The notes beneath the pieces were generated by a model. The model ran no database searches and had not been told where the DNA came from. It saw only the letters and a list, made by a program, of their open reading frames with translations. Positions 21,355 through 39,475 of a DNA stretch of 64,000 nucleotides are shown piece by piece. This stretch comes from Azolla caroliniana (Eukaryota > Polypodiophyta). The stretch covers positions 8,556,001 through 8,620,000 of the forward strand of contig JBHGNT010000006.1 in NCBI GenBank assembly GCA_043228905.1. The letters are read 5' to 3'. Position numbers and translations under genes: made by a program. The stretch's first letter is position 1. The number at the start of each line of letters is the position of its first letter.

Positions 21355-23066
21355 GAATTAGAGTTAGAATTAGAATTTTTATCGTCCATAAAGAGGCCAA
21401 TTTTGACCTATGGGACCAAAGTATACATGTGTTCTTGATATATGTCTCCTTCCTAAGAAGGGGTATTCATATGTTGAAGCACAAAGTCTCTATGTGTTAA
21501 TAAAGCATACACATATGAGCTCAACCTTCTAGGTAGTGTCTTAAGTATGGATCTTAAGTTATCACTCCCTCTTAGTATGTCAACATATCTTGAACGAATT
21601 GCACTATATGTCGAGCATGTGAAGAGCAAGTGACATTCATCCTCTACCATGCCTTCATTGCATACTTTACATGTCTTCAAATTCGTTACATTTTGATACC
21701 ATGATGCAACTTCAATACCTAACTTGTGAGATCGAGTGCGAAGTAGTGTAAGGGCTCTACGAGCATTGCTACTCATATTGGTAATGAGATAAGGTTGGAT
21801 ACGATCGATAGATATTCTTGCTTTATATTGAGACCAACATTCAGGGTTGACATTTGCAATGTAGTATTCTAGCTTTGTCCTCTTAGCATCCTCCCACTTC
21901 ATCCTTAATGATTCCGCCACCTTTCCTCAATCATTACATATTGCATAACTTTGCTTGAAAGCTCTAAAAGATCATCCACACCCCATCTTCTAAACCATTT
22001 CTTTATGTCAACAACCCAACTAGATGAGAGAATCTTACTTTTATGATTCTTTTGTAGCTTACATCCAACATTCCAAGAAAGATGTGGTAACCGATGATTC
22101 GGCATATTCTTGACTTTTGCAATGTATTTATATACTCTTTGGAGTGCCAATAGTTCTATGGGTTGAACACTTGTTTCCAAGAGCATAACCTGGTAAGAGG
22201 CAGTGCATTTAACTCCTAATTGCCTCCTTACAAACATCTTTTGAATTTTCTCAATCTCGTTCCATGCATTAAGAGAGATGGTGCCACCCCATACTTCTAC
22301 TCCATAAAGCAATACTTGAGTTACCATGGCATTGAACAACATTAATTTTACTTCCCATCCACAAGTATCACTTTGATTGCATTGGTTCTCCAAAAGGTAA
22401 TATGATTTCCAACCGGCTTGGAGTCTAGAATCAAAGCATGCACTCCATTTATTTGTGGCGGGTACATCAATACCAAGATATTTAAAGCTTTTAACAAATT
22501 GTATATGTTCACCTTTATATGTGAGCATAGGGTAATGATGAGGTTGGATGGTTTGCACTACCATCATTTTTGTTTTCCCCACATTCACTGCTAGTCCACT
22601 ACTATGGCAAAATTCTTCTAATACCCCAAGTAAATGTTGCATACTATCAACATCATATGAGAAGAGTACCACATCATCTGCATATAGAAGCAATAAGATA
22701 ACATGTTGCATCAAATTGGGGTCATTCCATCCTTCTTCTCTTGCAACCTTATTCACCACTTCTTCTAATTTATTGATACATAAGCCAAAGAGTGTGGGTG
22801 ATAGTGGACATCCTTGCTTGACCCCCATGTTACTTAAAAAGCTCTTTGAGAATCCATTATCCATTTTTAGTTGGCATTTAACTTGTTCATATAGGCGTGC
22901 AACCGCAACTCGGTACTCTAATGGCATGTCAATATCTACCATTCTATTCCAAAGCTCACTTTGTGGTACAGTATCAAAAGCTTTCTTGAAATCAACAAAA
23001 CAACAATAAAGTGTTTTTCCTTGTAGTTGACTCTCTTCCATGATTACTCTTAATGTGACCAAACCC
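21355..23066 (-). mobile_element. 5'-truncated LINE (non-LTR retrotransposon)
   Basis: A minus-strand RT frame (21905-23062) overlaps a second frame (21453-21920). The 5' side ends abruptly at a (GA)n stretch near 23066 without an endonuclease, typical of 5'-truncated LINE insertion. On the plus strand 21355-21378 holds four GA(A/G)TT(A/T) hexamers and could be the short-repeat 3' tail seen in some LINE clades. No target duplication was identified, so both outer limits are approximate. Confidence 0.8.
21453..23062 (-). pseudogene. LINE reverse transcriptase with C-terminal zinc-finger-like region
   Basis: RT motifs are clear: 'LYCCFVDFKKAFDTVPQSEL', 'NMGVKQGCPLSPTLFGL', catalytic 'LLYADDVVLFS', then 'GLAVNVGKTKMMVV' and 'KSFKYLGIDV'. 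The frame breaks near 21910. The next frame holds 'CKVCNEGMVEDECHLLFTCS', a zf-RVT-like Cys/His cluster of plant LINEs. The enzyme would prime synthesis on nicked target DNA. The YADD box is intact, but the upstream endonuclease is missing and the frame is shifted. The clade was not assigned. Confidence 0.88.
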
Positions 23067-23087
23067 TAGAGAGAGAGAGAGGGAGAG

Positions 23088-23145
23088 AACTCAGTTGTTA
23101 AGGTTGCCAATGGAGACCAAGAGGTCATGGATTCAACCCCTAAAT
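23088..23145 (+). repeat. tRNA-derived SINE-like head, family 1
   Basis: The order 'AGGTTGCCAATGGAGACCAAG', 'GGTCATGG' and 'ATTCAACCCC' matches the heads at 48-115 and 59931-59992. Box A is degraded. It lies directly beside the LINE's 5' end. Confidence 0.45.
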
Positions 23146-23149
23146 TTCA

Positions 23150-24833
23150 CATAATAAATCAAGAGATAGGTTTGTGCCCGTAAGTGACGGCGATGAAGAT
23201 GGTGACGGTGACAACAATGACGGTTTCGATGATAAAGAAGGTAAAATGTAGCCTATCTACAAGTTGCATGATGGAACGTGGTGCGAGTCTCATCATATCC
23301 TAGAGGTAATCCTGTGCATGTATCTCACTCGTACCATTCGGTACACCCCCTGATGGACTATGTACTGCTAATAAAACATGACTATGTGTGAGTTGTAGCC
23401 TTCGGGTGAGCCAAAGATAAAAAATACTAAAGTAGTATAAACAAATAAGAAAAAAGAAAAGAAAAAAGAGATATGTTACGAGTGTGAACTAAAAAGTATG
23501 GATGCAATGATTTGGATGGATGGGCTCTAACATTTATCAACATGCATAGTTTCCCAATTCAATGAAATATATGGTTTTATAGTTAGTGCAACAATATGCG
23601 GTATAATGTGTGAAGTGTGTGCTTGCACATTCTCCCCATGCCATGATACATTAGCGAGGAATCTATTGATGTATCATGAAACGAGTGTAATGTGTTCTAT
23701 CTTCCAAACAAATTTTTAATGCCTTGCATCCAAATAAAACACAAACTTTTGTTTGTTTATGGCTTTTAAATGTTTTTGATTTCTTCCCATGAGATTCTAA
23801 AAGAGTCAATGGACTTTTTTGAACCTTAAGCATCTACTCCAAAACCCTTTCAAAATGTAGGAGGGTGTGTGGAGTTTGTTTCTTGCCTTGAAGAAATATT
23901 TTCAAAACATTTAGACATTTTTTAAACTCTTCCCATGAGAAATTTGGGTTGGTACCACACCATATTTCTATAGGCACATGTGTCACCAAAGTTTCAAAAA
24001 AGTATTTCTTAAGAGCCCAACATTTAATCTCTATACCATCGCATATGCTCTAAACTACATCTTAATCTCTCTTTTCATCTATGATTTCATCTAAACTACA
24101 TCTTAATCTCTCTCTTCATCTATGCTTTCATCTAAACTACATCTTTATATCTCTCTTTTCTTAAGCCCATAGTGTTTAAAGGTTTCTAAGGTTTCACTAA
24201 CTCATTATTGTACATAATATACGGTTTATACTTACTTTGGCTCCTCATAAGCAATTGTCCTTGTTTTAGAGCAACCAACACTCAAGTTAATATTTTCATA
24301 CAAAATTCTTCCTCTTAAACTCAACTTTGTCATATGGTGGGCCAATGAAGTTTCTAAATGACAAGAACCAAAGACTTAAATGTGACTCCAATTTCAGCCT
24401 ATTTAATCATTTCTCACTTATATATGCTTGACATACTACCATTGCAAAGTACACAATAAAAACAAAAGCATTGGATTTAAAATAAGTGTAGAAGAAATGT
24501 ATTACAAGAGTCCTTTGCTTGGGAAGAATTGCACCCCTTAGCAAAAAATAACAGTAAGTTAAGAATATATAATTGAAAACTTCAACTCAAACAAGCCTAA
24601 GCGAAGGCATGTGGGATATAATAAAAATGAGAGTTTCGCCACTGATCCCCAATTTGATGGTGGCTTTTTTATGAATTTTGATGGGAAGAATGATGCCTCT
24701 GGTGCAATCAAAATACCAGGAAAAAATGAACCTGCAAGAATGTAAAAAATCAGAAGTAAAGTGAATCTGTACATCTTTTCATGTGGGATTAAATAAGATC
24801 ATCTCCAAAGAGACCAGATCATGTGAGACCACA
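23150..24833. other. Intergenic DNA and probable 3' UTR of the AAA ATPase gene
   Basis: AT-rich with no coding signature. The portion just below 24833 should include the 3' UTR of the minus-strand gene. A short open frame at 24559-24774 (-) lies there and is not supported as a gene. No polyadenylation site could be fixed. Confidence 0.5.
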
Positions 24834-31217
<6,384 letters not shown>

Positions 31218-31253
31218 GGGAGGAAGAGGAAGAAACTGTTACAAGATAAGGTC

Positions 31254-31471
31254 AGAAGAAGAAGAAGAAGAAGAAGAAGATTAGGTTAGAATGAACGTGG
31301 CGATGGCGATGGCGATTCCTTCTTCTTTGAATCTCAGAAGACGTCTTGTGGTGTTGATATGCGTGGCTCTGTGTTTACATATAAATGAAATATATGTCTG
31401 TCACAGTCAGCAGCTGAAGCGCAGAAGAAGAAGAAGAAAACAAATACGAATATATATATATATATATATAT
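31254..31471 (-). promoter_or_regulatory. Probable 5' UTR and core promoter of the AAA ATPase gene
   Basis: Upstream of the start codon the minus strand carries a (TCT)n tract (plus 31254-31281), a pyrimidine-rich leader type common in plants. Further up are TATA-rich strings near 31375-31390 and 31450-31471. No transcription start could be fixed, so the assignment rests on position and composition. Confidence 0.3.
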
Positions 31472-31479
31472 TATAAATA

Positions 31480-34400
31480 AATAAATAGATAAATCTCATG
31501 TGTTTTTATTTATTTATATTGGGATTCTTTTCCGTCGTTTTTGTTTTTGTTTTTTTTGAATATTTATGTATTTATTCAAAAAGAAAATAAAGAAGACAAA
31601 AAAAGAAGAAGATTTCCGTCGTTTTTTTTAATATATATTTTATTTATTGTGGCAAGACAAAAAAAGGAAAAAAAAGGATGCACATTTTTTATTCATGCTC
31701 TTCTATTATTAATAATTATTATAATTATTATTATGATTATTATTACGATTACTATTATGATTATTATTATTATTAACGTAATGAGTATTATAATTTGCTG
31801 AGTTTTATTTGCATTTTCTTCGTGTTGTTCCGTTTTTAGGGCAGAAAAAAAATACTGGTGTGCTGCTGTCTGTCTGTTGTAGTGTGTGGTGTGTGTGAAC
31901 GTGAAAAGGCACTTCTTCCGAAGAAGTAGAGAGGAGAGGGGGCCGGCAAGCGCCCATTTCAGGAGGGCTGCCTATATATACATACATACATACTGTGTGA
32001 ACCCGCCCCTCCCGTCGATTTGGTGTGAACGAACCCTTAGAGAAAAACCAACCAAAAAGGTCCTCTCCTCTCAGGTCTGGTGGCAGTGTGAAAAGGCCCC
32101 CCCCCCCCCCCCCCATGGAAAATCAACTCTCCTCCTCCTAACCAACCAACCAACCAACCAAAAACACTTGATAGATAGATATTTTGCTTTTATTTCCTCT
32201 ATAATCGTGCCCCTGATTCATCTCTTCCCCCCACCCAATAATCAAGCTCAGACTTCTTCTATCAAGTACACAATTATTTTAATTGTATGAAAAATCCACA
32301 TATATCAACCTCACCCTTCTCCCTCTCTCCTTAAACTTTGATCCTCCTACCTTCTCCTTCTTAATTGTACCATCCTCACCTTCTACATTTATGAACTTAT
32401 CAAGCCATGCCCATTACCATTCCCTACTCATGAGGAGGTGGTGACAGAAGCATCTCTTCCTCCTACTCCTCCTACCTACCTAGTCTTCACACTTACGGAG
32501 GACATCGCAAATCCCACACCCAAGTTGACACTCAATGCCACTGAGGTGTTTATCAATCATGCCCTTGTGTTAAGTCACTCTCACTCCTAGTAAAACAACC
32601 CTCGTTCTGTACCACAATTCATTGTTTGCTGATGGTCAAAAAAGAAATTTTACAAAACGAATTCCACACAAATTGAAGTACATAAGAGGCCATGTTTGTT
32701 GAGCAACATACAATGGAACAGAAGCAAAATAGAACAAGTCATATCTTAAACTTTGATCAATGAAATTCTTAAATTTGTGTGTGTGTGTGTGTAGATCACA
32801 GAATGGTAGTCATATAACTTACTAGCAATTGATGGTCTATGGAGCCTACCACGTCGATTGTTCCTCTACATTCTGTGTTGATAGGACACACCAAATAATA
32901 ATCGCGGTCATCTCCTCCTTATGCCACATTAGCGCCAGGGATAATCCATTGCAACAAACTCGAATGTTTATTGAACTCAACCGAATTGTGTTACACACTT
33001 ATTTATTATTTGTATTAAGTTCGCACAATGGGCAATCATAATGTCTGGGCATAACCCAAATGCATGAGTTAACTTGATTTTCAAGTAGAATTTAAGATGT
33101 TGGATGGCTAAGTTTCCATATGTTCAATAGGGTGTCGCATTTTCATACTTCTTTGCTTAACTTTGAGATGATATGAGAATGAACGTGCGTGCTAAATGTT
33201 GACATGCTTGTATGGTCAAATATCTAATTTATCTTTAGCGATATTAAATTGATCTAGTTGTGGCCATCATCCAAACCACTCAATCAAGCATTCGATTTTG
33301 GGAAGTTGAACTAGGGCCCTGTTGGACTTGGGTTGAAGTTTAATTGACAAAGATCTGCATGCATGGAAGTGAAACCCATTCAAATGAAGTGAGCACAAAA
33401 TTGTAGAAAAACTAAAGCAACATTACGATAAATCTCTTTATGTGTCTAGTTGCGATTGTCAATTGTGAGTTTTGCAACTTATCTTGGAGTGTATATGTAT
33501 GTCCAAATACGATGTCACTAGCACATTGTGTATGCATGGTCTATCTATATCTACATATAAACCATGATAGTGGTAATTACAAAACTCTAGAACTTTCTTT
33601 GAGTAACTAGCACTAAAGCTTTGCAAGCCCCAAAAAAGCTTAGCCATTGCCACCTTTATGACAATATTGCAAGACTTGGAATCACGAATGGCAATGGAGG
33701 GTGTATAGATAGCTTATATTTAGAAAGAGCATCCCAACATGCCAATTAAATTGTATAACATTTTGTACACCATGGTTTCTTCACTCGAATTGAGATAGAA
33801 GGTGTGTCGACAAGGACCCAAGAGATAGAACACTAGAGGCCGTAAAGAATGTGCCTCCTGACTGACCAATCGGGTTCATCAAAGCCGGAAGAATGTTAAT
33901 GATGATCACGTCCCGTGACTCTTCTCCCCGAATTACTTAATGACTAGGGTTAAGAGTATACTTGACATCACAAATTTTAAGCATAACAAAATAAATACTA
34001 TGCATAAGCCCAAGACAGCAGTAGATGAAAAAGATGATAAATTGATAAGTTGTAAATACGAACAATGACTGATGGGCGATCATAATAATGAAGATTTAAG
34101 GGCTTAACAGTGGAGGATTAAAAAGAACAAAACTCTAAGAATGTCATACATATCGTATTAACATTCAATCGATAACTGTAAGTACCCACTCACATATACA
34201 CTTTTAAGCCATTGGCTCCTTCATAAATCATAGGCCACTCAAGTCATATATTTAACACTAATTTTATCATGATTAAGTTCGTTGGATGTCCAACATCGGT
34301 ATCCATTGAATTAATAATCCACTACTGAGGTCATCCTTTGTTGATATTCGTCAACATTTTCTCGGACAACCGTAGAACCAGTTGTCGTTTGTGTTCATTA

Positions 34401-34811
34401 TTGAGGTGCTGCTAGCATTCAACAATATGAGCTCGAATTTTGGTTGCTTTGGTTGTTTCCATCACCTCAATTTAAGTGTCACTCATGAAGAACGCTGAAC
34501 TTGACATGAGTACCAAGGATGGAAATTCATGCGCAAGGGAGAGAAGACCTAAGAGGAAACAGTAGACTGTAAAAACCTTGACATGGCCATATTATTATGC
34601 AAAGGGGCCACTCTTAAGACCTACGCTAGAGCTTCTCTCTCTCTCTCTCAAGACTTAGGTTATAGCTTCCTAGAATCTCATGGGAAGCAAGCAAAAATAT
34701 CCAAAAGACACATAAAAACAAAATTTTGTGTTTCGGTTAGATGCAATATATGGAAAAATGGTTTAGTAGATGGGATGCAACACCCTTGCTTCATGATGCA
34801 TCACTAGATTC
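31480..34811. other. Low-complexity and AT-rich intergenic DNA
   Basis: Contains T-rich and (ATT)n-like tracts (31500-31800), an 18-base C run (32097-32114) followed by CCAA repeats (about 32137-32160), and a (GT)n tract near 32778-32792. No gene could be supported. One open stretch near 32353-32589 has no recognisable domain. Confidence 0.5.
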
Positions 34812-35299
34812 TGTTAACCGTTCTGTTGGAAACACCTTCAATATGCCTACAAGCTATCGGTATCAAGGGAAGTGTAACGTGAAGACTTGGGCATAGAGGC
34901 GTCGTTAGGGAAAGAAAACGAAGAGCATACCCAGAATAGAGCCCGGGTCGTATACGTAGTTGAGACCTTAGAAACGACGGCACACAAATGGAAAAAACAA
35001 GAGCTAATAGATATGTATTACTGCAAACAGTTATCGATGATTACAATAACACGGCCCACAGCCGGTGACCTTACAAAGCTCTTATAACTATGAAACTACC
35101 TCGCCTAGGCTTTAGATATCTCCCCCTTTGCCGAGGTACGCAGACCTCGGTTTATATACTTTTTTCTTCATACAGAGCCGAGTGGTCGGCTGATTGTGAG
35201 GCTCGAAACTCGGCGTTTACCTAACTCTACCTTACCTACTCGCCTTACCTACCGGCGTATTACATTTAATTAATTTATATTTCTAGCCTATGGACTACA
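34812..35299 (-). repeat. 3' LTR of Gypsy A
   Basis: 488 bp with TG...CA ends in plus coordinates. A minus-strand TATATAAA box lies about 150 bp from its outer start. It matches 41430-41917 with scattered substitutions. Confidence 0.92.
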
Positions 35300-35325
35300 C
35301 CTGGCACGCCCGTGGGACAGGACTT
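35300..35325 (-). promoter_or_regulatory. Conserved motif abutting the 3' LTR of Gypsy A
   Basis: The minus strand reads CTGTCCCACGGGCGTGCCA two bases from the LTR, where a polypurine tract is expected. It is the same 19-mer as in Gypsy B (42491-42511). It resembles the 3' end of a tRNA (ending CCA) and nearly complements the PBS-like string at 41408-41427. Confidence 0.6.
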
Positions 35326-35415
35326 TGTCCGTTGGACCCACGGTTCACCATGGATTTGGCAAAACAACACAAATTACAAAAATTGCCCGTACCTACGAGG
35401 GCTTCTAGGTTGGTT

Positions 35416-38400
35416 TTATTCCTCTTCCAATATGCGGAGGATATCCTCGGGGGCATGGGGTTGGGCTGGCTGCTCGGCATGTGGGGTTGGTGAAGAAGGT
35501 TGTGTTGCCGAGTCGGGGATGGTGGTGTCGTCGTGTGTGTCCTCCTCTGTTGGGACCGATTCAGGCAGGGTCGGGGTTATAGTCTGTGGCTTCGGTGGGA
35601 TGTGGACGTCTATAGGGGCAGGTTCCTCCGGTCTAACTGTCGTGGTGAGTGTCTTAGTTGGGATGTGGAGATCGGTAGGGGCAGGTTCCTCCGGTCGAGC
35701 TGCCGTGGGGAGTGACTCAGTTCCTTGCGCGGTGGTGGTGGGAGCTCTGTGACTCCCGGTAGCGAGTCGTTCCTCCTCGTACGCTTCGGCTTCTAAACGA
35801 AACACCATTAGATCGTCGTTGAATTCCTCCAAGAGTTGCTTGATGGCCGTGGTGTGGGATGTTGCCAAGGTATGATATTCTTCCGTTAAGTCTTCACGGA
35901 GGGTCTGGATGCTGGTGTCATCCATCTTGTAAAACACTCGGCCCTCCTTCTGTCGGTTCTCGGCATCCGCGCGTAGTATGTGTAGGTCTGTGGCTTGGGT
36001 TGACCACCCTTGCCAGACATGGTCAAGCGTTTCTTTGATCTTCGTGGTGAATTGCTGGCGATACTTGTGGATTAGGGTCTTGATTTTGGTATCGTCCATG
36101 CCGATGCTTGCGCGGTGAACTTCCAGTGCCTCCCTTGCGGCCTTGGCTTCTGCTTGGTTTTTGCGGGCGAAGAGTGCTAAAGTAGCTTGATTGTCTTTTT
36201 CTTTTTCAGTGATGAGCGCGATGGTCTGCTCATAACGGTTGGTGAGTTGAGCGACAATTTCGTCCCTTTCCTGTCGCCAAGCGTCCCGATGTTGTTCTTT
36301 GACGGCGATGTGCTCGGTTTGCAAATGGTGATATGCATCGGAAATTTTTGCTTGTTGCTCCTCCGAGATCCTTCACTTTTGCATATGTTCGTTGGCCATG
36401 TCTTGGAAGGCTCTTTGATGATGTTGTAATTCCTGGTTGTCTGCGAAGAGCTCTTGTTCCCGTTGGCTATTTTGCTCGGTTTCTTTGATGAAACGTTCTT
36501 TAGCCTCAGTGATAGAGACCTGGAGGGTCATCACCTCTCGTTCTCGTGCTTCAAGCGCGGCCGACCTTTCAGCAAGCAGTCGCTTGAGGTTCGCTTCGCG
36601 GCTCGTGGCTTGTTCCCGTAGCTAGCCAAGAATGTTGTCGTGGTTTTGTTCTGCCAACTCGGCCAGAGCGATCTGGGACTGAAGCTCCTCCTGGTAGTCC
36701 CTAAGGGGAGGCCTTGTCTAGGTTGCCGCTTGCTGGATTTGGGCCGAGGACTCCCTGTCTGTCTGTGTCGCTTGTTCCATGACGACCAAAGGTGGTGGCG
36801 TTTGCGTGGAGGCTTGACTGGTTTGGGGGTGTGGGCTGATATCTACCCGTGATGATGGCTCACTTGTCTGTACCGAGTCCGTCATTGTACTGGCCTCGGC
36901 CGTGGTTACCTTGGGGTGGGCGGTGTTGTCTTTGTGTGCGACGGTACCTTCAACACTCGAGCTCGGGTTTGGAAGAGTGGCTGGTGAAACAACGTCACTC
37001 GGCGTAAGGAGGATTAAGGGCGGTTGTTGCTGCGTGAATGTCGCCAGTTTCTCCTCGGCGGCTTGCCATAGATTGGTAGCCCGTTTGGCTTGCTGATGCA
37101 CTATTTTGATACGTCGAGCCATGTCCTTGACTGCTCGAGTAGTGTGGTGTAGATTGCGATATGCCTCGACTAAGGCCATGTTCAGATCCGGTAGTTCCAT
37201 AAGGAGCGAAGCATTCTGTACTAGCTTATTCCGTCCTATCTTCTGTAAGGCTCGATCCTCGTGAGGTTCGATTTCACCCATTAGAGCGCGTTGAATCATC
37301 TTTGTTTCGGCGTGCTCCTCGGCCATACGAGCGACGGCAGCTACTTGGGCACGCACGAGGAAATCCATTAACTCGTAAGTTGTGCCCAATCGAAGTAGTC
37401 CATTGAACTCGTATGCCTCCGTGGGGAGATCTTTGTAACCGAGGACTTCCTCCTTTGATATCTACGTGGTTTGTCCATGCTCGATGTTGAGAGACAAGCT
37501 CAACATCGGCCGGATCGGCTGAAGAAGCCGAGGACCAGATCGGTTGGGACCGATCGGTTAGGCCGAATGCGTAAACCGGTACGCAGACCGGTGCGTAGGT
37601 AGGGCCGGATCAGTGCGTAAACCGGGAGGCCGTTAGGAAAGATATTCCGAGAGGAATATATTTGGGAGTTAGTGTAGGAGCTCTTAATGAGCATTGAAGT
37701 ACTGTCAGTACTTCGGTCAGTCCTTCTAGGACTTGTATAAAAGTGTTCATTGAACACACATATGTATAGAGCAGTGAATAGAGATTGATTATTTTTGTTG
37801 TTGAATATAGTTCTTGTGTTTTCTCTCTCTCACCCTCTCTGTCTCTCCAGAGTATACTGCGTAAGCTCAAGCTCTCCATTAAACCTAAGTTTTCTTCCTT
37901 CTGTTCGGTCTTCATACTTGCTTCCGCACGCTACTTTTTACACTCGATCGTACCGACTTGGAGCCATGACTCCTCTGGTACTATGTCCGTGGAGGTGGCT
38001 GGCCTCTTTTGATTTCTGACGCTGGTCACCTTCCGTTTCTGTGGTTGCCTCTCGAATGATGCGGCGTCTCTTTGGCGGCTGATCTTGTGCATCTGGGGCC
38101 GGTGGTGTTGGCTCCTCGGCCTGTTTCCTCTTTTGCTGTCGGATGGCTGAGGGCTGCTGGCTTGTGGGCCGTGGGCTCGGTTGTGGAGAGGTCATTGATG
38201 TCCTTGGTGGCCTCTGGCGTATGGTGACATCCTCGGGGATGGCCTCCTTAGCCTCATCCCATTCGACACGGGTTGCTGTTACTGCCCGTTGTTTTTGTGT
38301 TTTTGGTGGGGGTGGGGTCGAGGCGGAAGCGGGGTTCCGAACACCTGAGGGAGGTGGAGAAGACAAGGAGTCTTCCCATTCTTCTCCCATTGTTTCCTTG

Positions 38401-38920
38401 GTGGTGGTGGAGAGGTCAGGATGCGACGAGGGGAAACCGAAGGAGGTGGGTAGAGGACTGTAAGGAAGTGATTGATCACAAGCAACAAACGCTTACCGGT
38501 TTGGAAGGATTCGAGTGCCGCACGGATTCCTTCGCCTGTGATGATTCCCCAGTAGATTTTGTTTCCCTCGTAGGCACTGATAATGATCGCCGCTTTGCCT
38601 TGTGGCATACTTGTAGGGTTGGTATGCACAAACGCGTACTCCATCAGGATGCGAGCGAGTTCTCTGAATGCCTTGTTGGATCCACCATAGGTGCGATAGG
38701 CTTTACCAGATATGGAATACGCACCAAAGTATTCCTTCAGGGTCGTGGAAGGGGGAATCTCGACCTCATGATCACCTCCTCGCTTCAGGTCCAAGGCAAC
38801 ACGAATCATATTGTTGGTGACTGTGTCCGGGTGGATTCGGCGTGCGACTGCTTGGGCATCAGGGTGTGCAGGGCATCGATCACCTTTAAATAACCACCCA
38901 ATCCTCGTTCCTGAAGCCAT
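35416..38920 (-). pseudogene. Extra 3' ORF (ORF3) of Gypsy A
   Basis: Read 5' to 3' on the minus strand: N-terminal domain from 'MASGTRIGWLFKGD' (38920-38510; 'YFGAYSISGKAYRTYGG', 'FRELARILMEY', 'SAYEGNKIYW'); Pro-rich linker with basic clusters (KRK about 38124-38132, KRRR 38061-38072); coiled coil (about 37390-36030, Glu/Gln/Lys-rich heptads); conserved C-terminal domain 35764-36024 ('LHILRADAENRQKEG'); an acidic Pro/Thr tail with a two-fold in-frame repeat, ending 'DILRILEEE'. Excluding the Copia solo LTR it is about 1,000 codons. Frameshifts and stops are present. The same plan occurs in Gypsy B. No function is known; it occupies the env position but shows no signal peptide or membrane segment. 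Confidence 0.75.
37485..37942 (+). mobile_element. Solo LTR of the Copia C family
   Basis: 458 bp, almost identical to the LTRs of Copia C (52683-53112, 58760-59211), with a perfect target duplication CTCGA (37480-37484 and 37943-37947). It interrupts ORF3 of Gypsy A between linker and coiled coil. A solo LTR arises by recombination between the two LTRs of a full insertion. Confidence 0.95.
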
Positions 38921-39475
38921 GAGCGGGTTTCCTGTGAAGCTGGAAGAGGCATAATGGACTCGGGGTTCTGCTGTGTGGAAGATTGAGGATGAGACTAGGC
39001 CGAGACAGAGTGAGGGAAGGAGATGGTTGTGGTGCGGCAGAGGGGCTACGAGGACAAGAGAGGGCTTGTGAGCAAGAGCGGTGGGAGCGATGAAAGCGCT
39101 GAGAACGAGAGGAGGCTTGAGAGCGTGGGAGCGATGAAGGTTGGGTGTGCAAGAAAACATCTATGTGTGGGGTGTGCTTGGGGTAACTAGTTTTTAGCGA
39201 ACACCTAGGGTTTTGTGCATGAAGAGGAGCCTGGAGATTCTTGGTCATGGATGCCATAATAGGATATTATGGCCACGTGTCCTAGGGAGTTAGTGTTGTG
39301 CCTTGGATGTTGTGCATGTGCCTTTAAATACTTAAGTGAATGTGAAAGTGACTAGTGTGTGCCTCTAAACATGACGTGATTTGGGTGATGTGGTAGGTGG
39401 TGTAGGTGGAACTAACTAATTGCTAAAACTATGCCTAATCCTACCTAATGTAAACTTTGAAATGTTGGTGGGTTC

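Noticed and set aside
22548-23009. 153-codon plus-strand frame opposite the LINE RT
   Set aside because: Antisense shadow of the RT frame.
24559-24774. 71-codon minus-strand frame below the AAA ATPase stop
   Set aside because: Lies where the 3' UTR is expected and has no domain; hydrophobic composition follows from T-rich sequence.
32353-32589. Open stretch with a Pro/Thr-rich translation near 'LPPTPPTYLVFTLTED'
   Set aside because: No recognisable domain and no clear start; it lies in microsatellite-rich DNA. Could be a retroelement scrap, but support is too thin.
35416-38920. ORF3 as a retroviral env gene
   Set aside because: Position fits, but no signal peptide, membrane span or glycoprotein-like cysteine pattern is visible, and coiled coil plus basic clusters suggest an intracellular protein.
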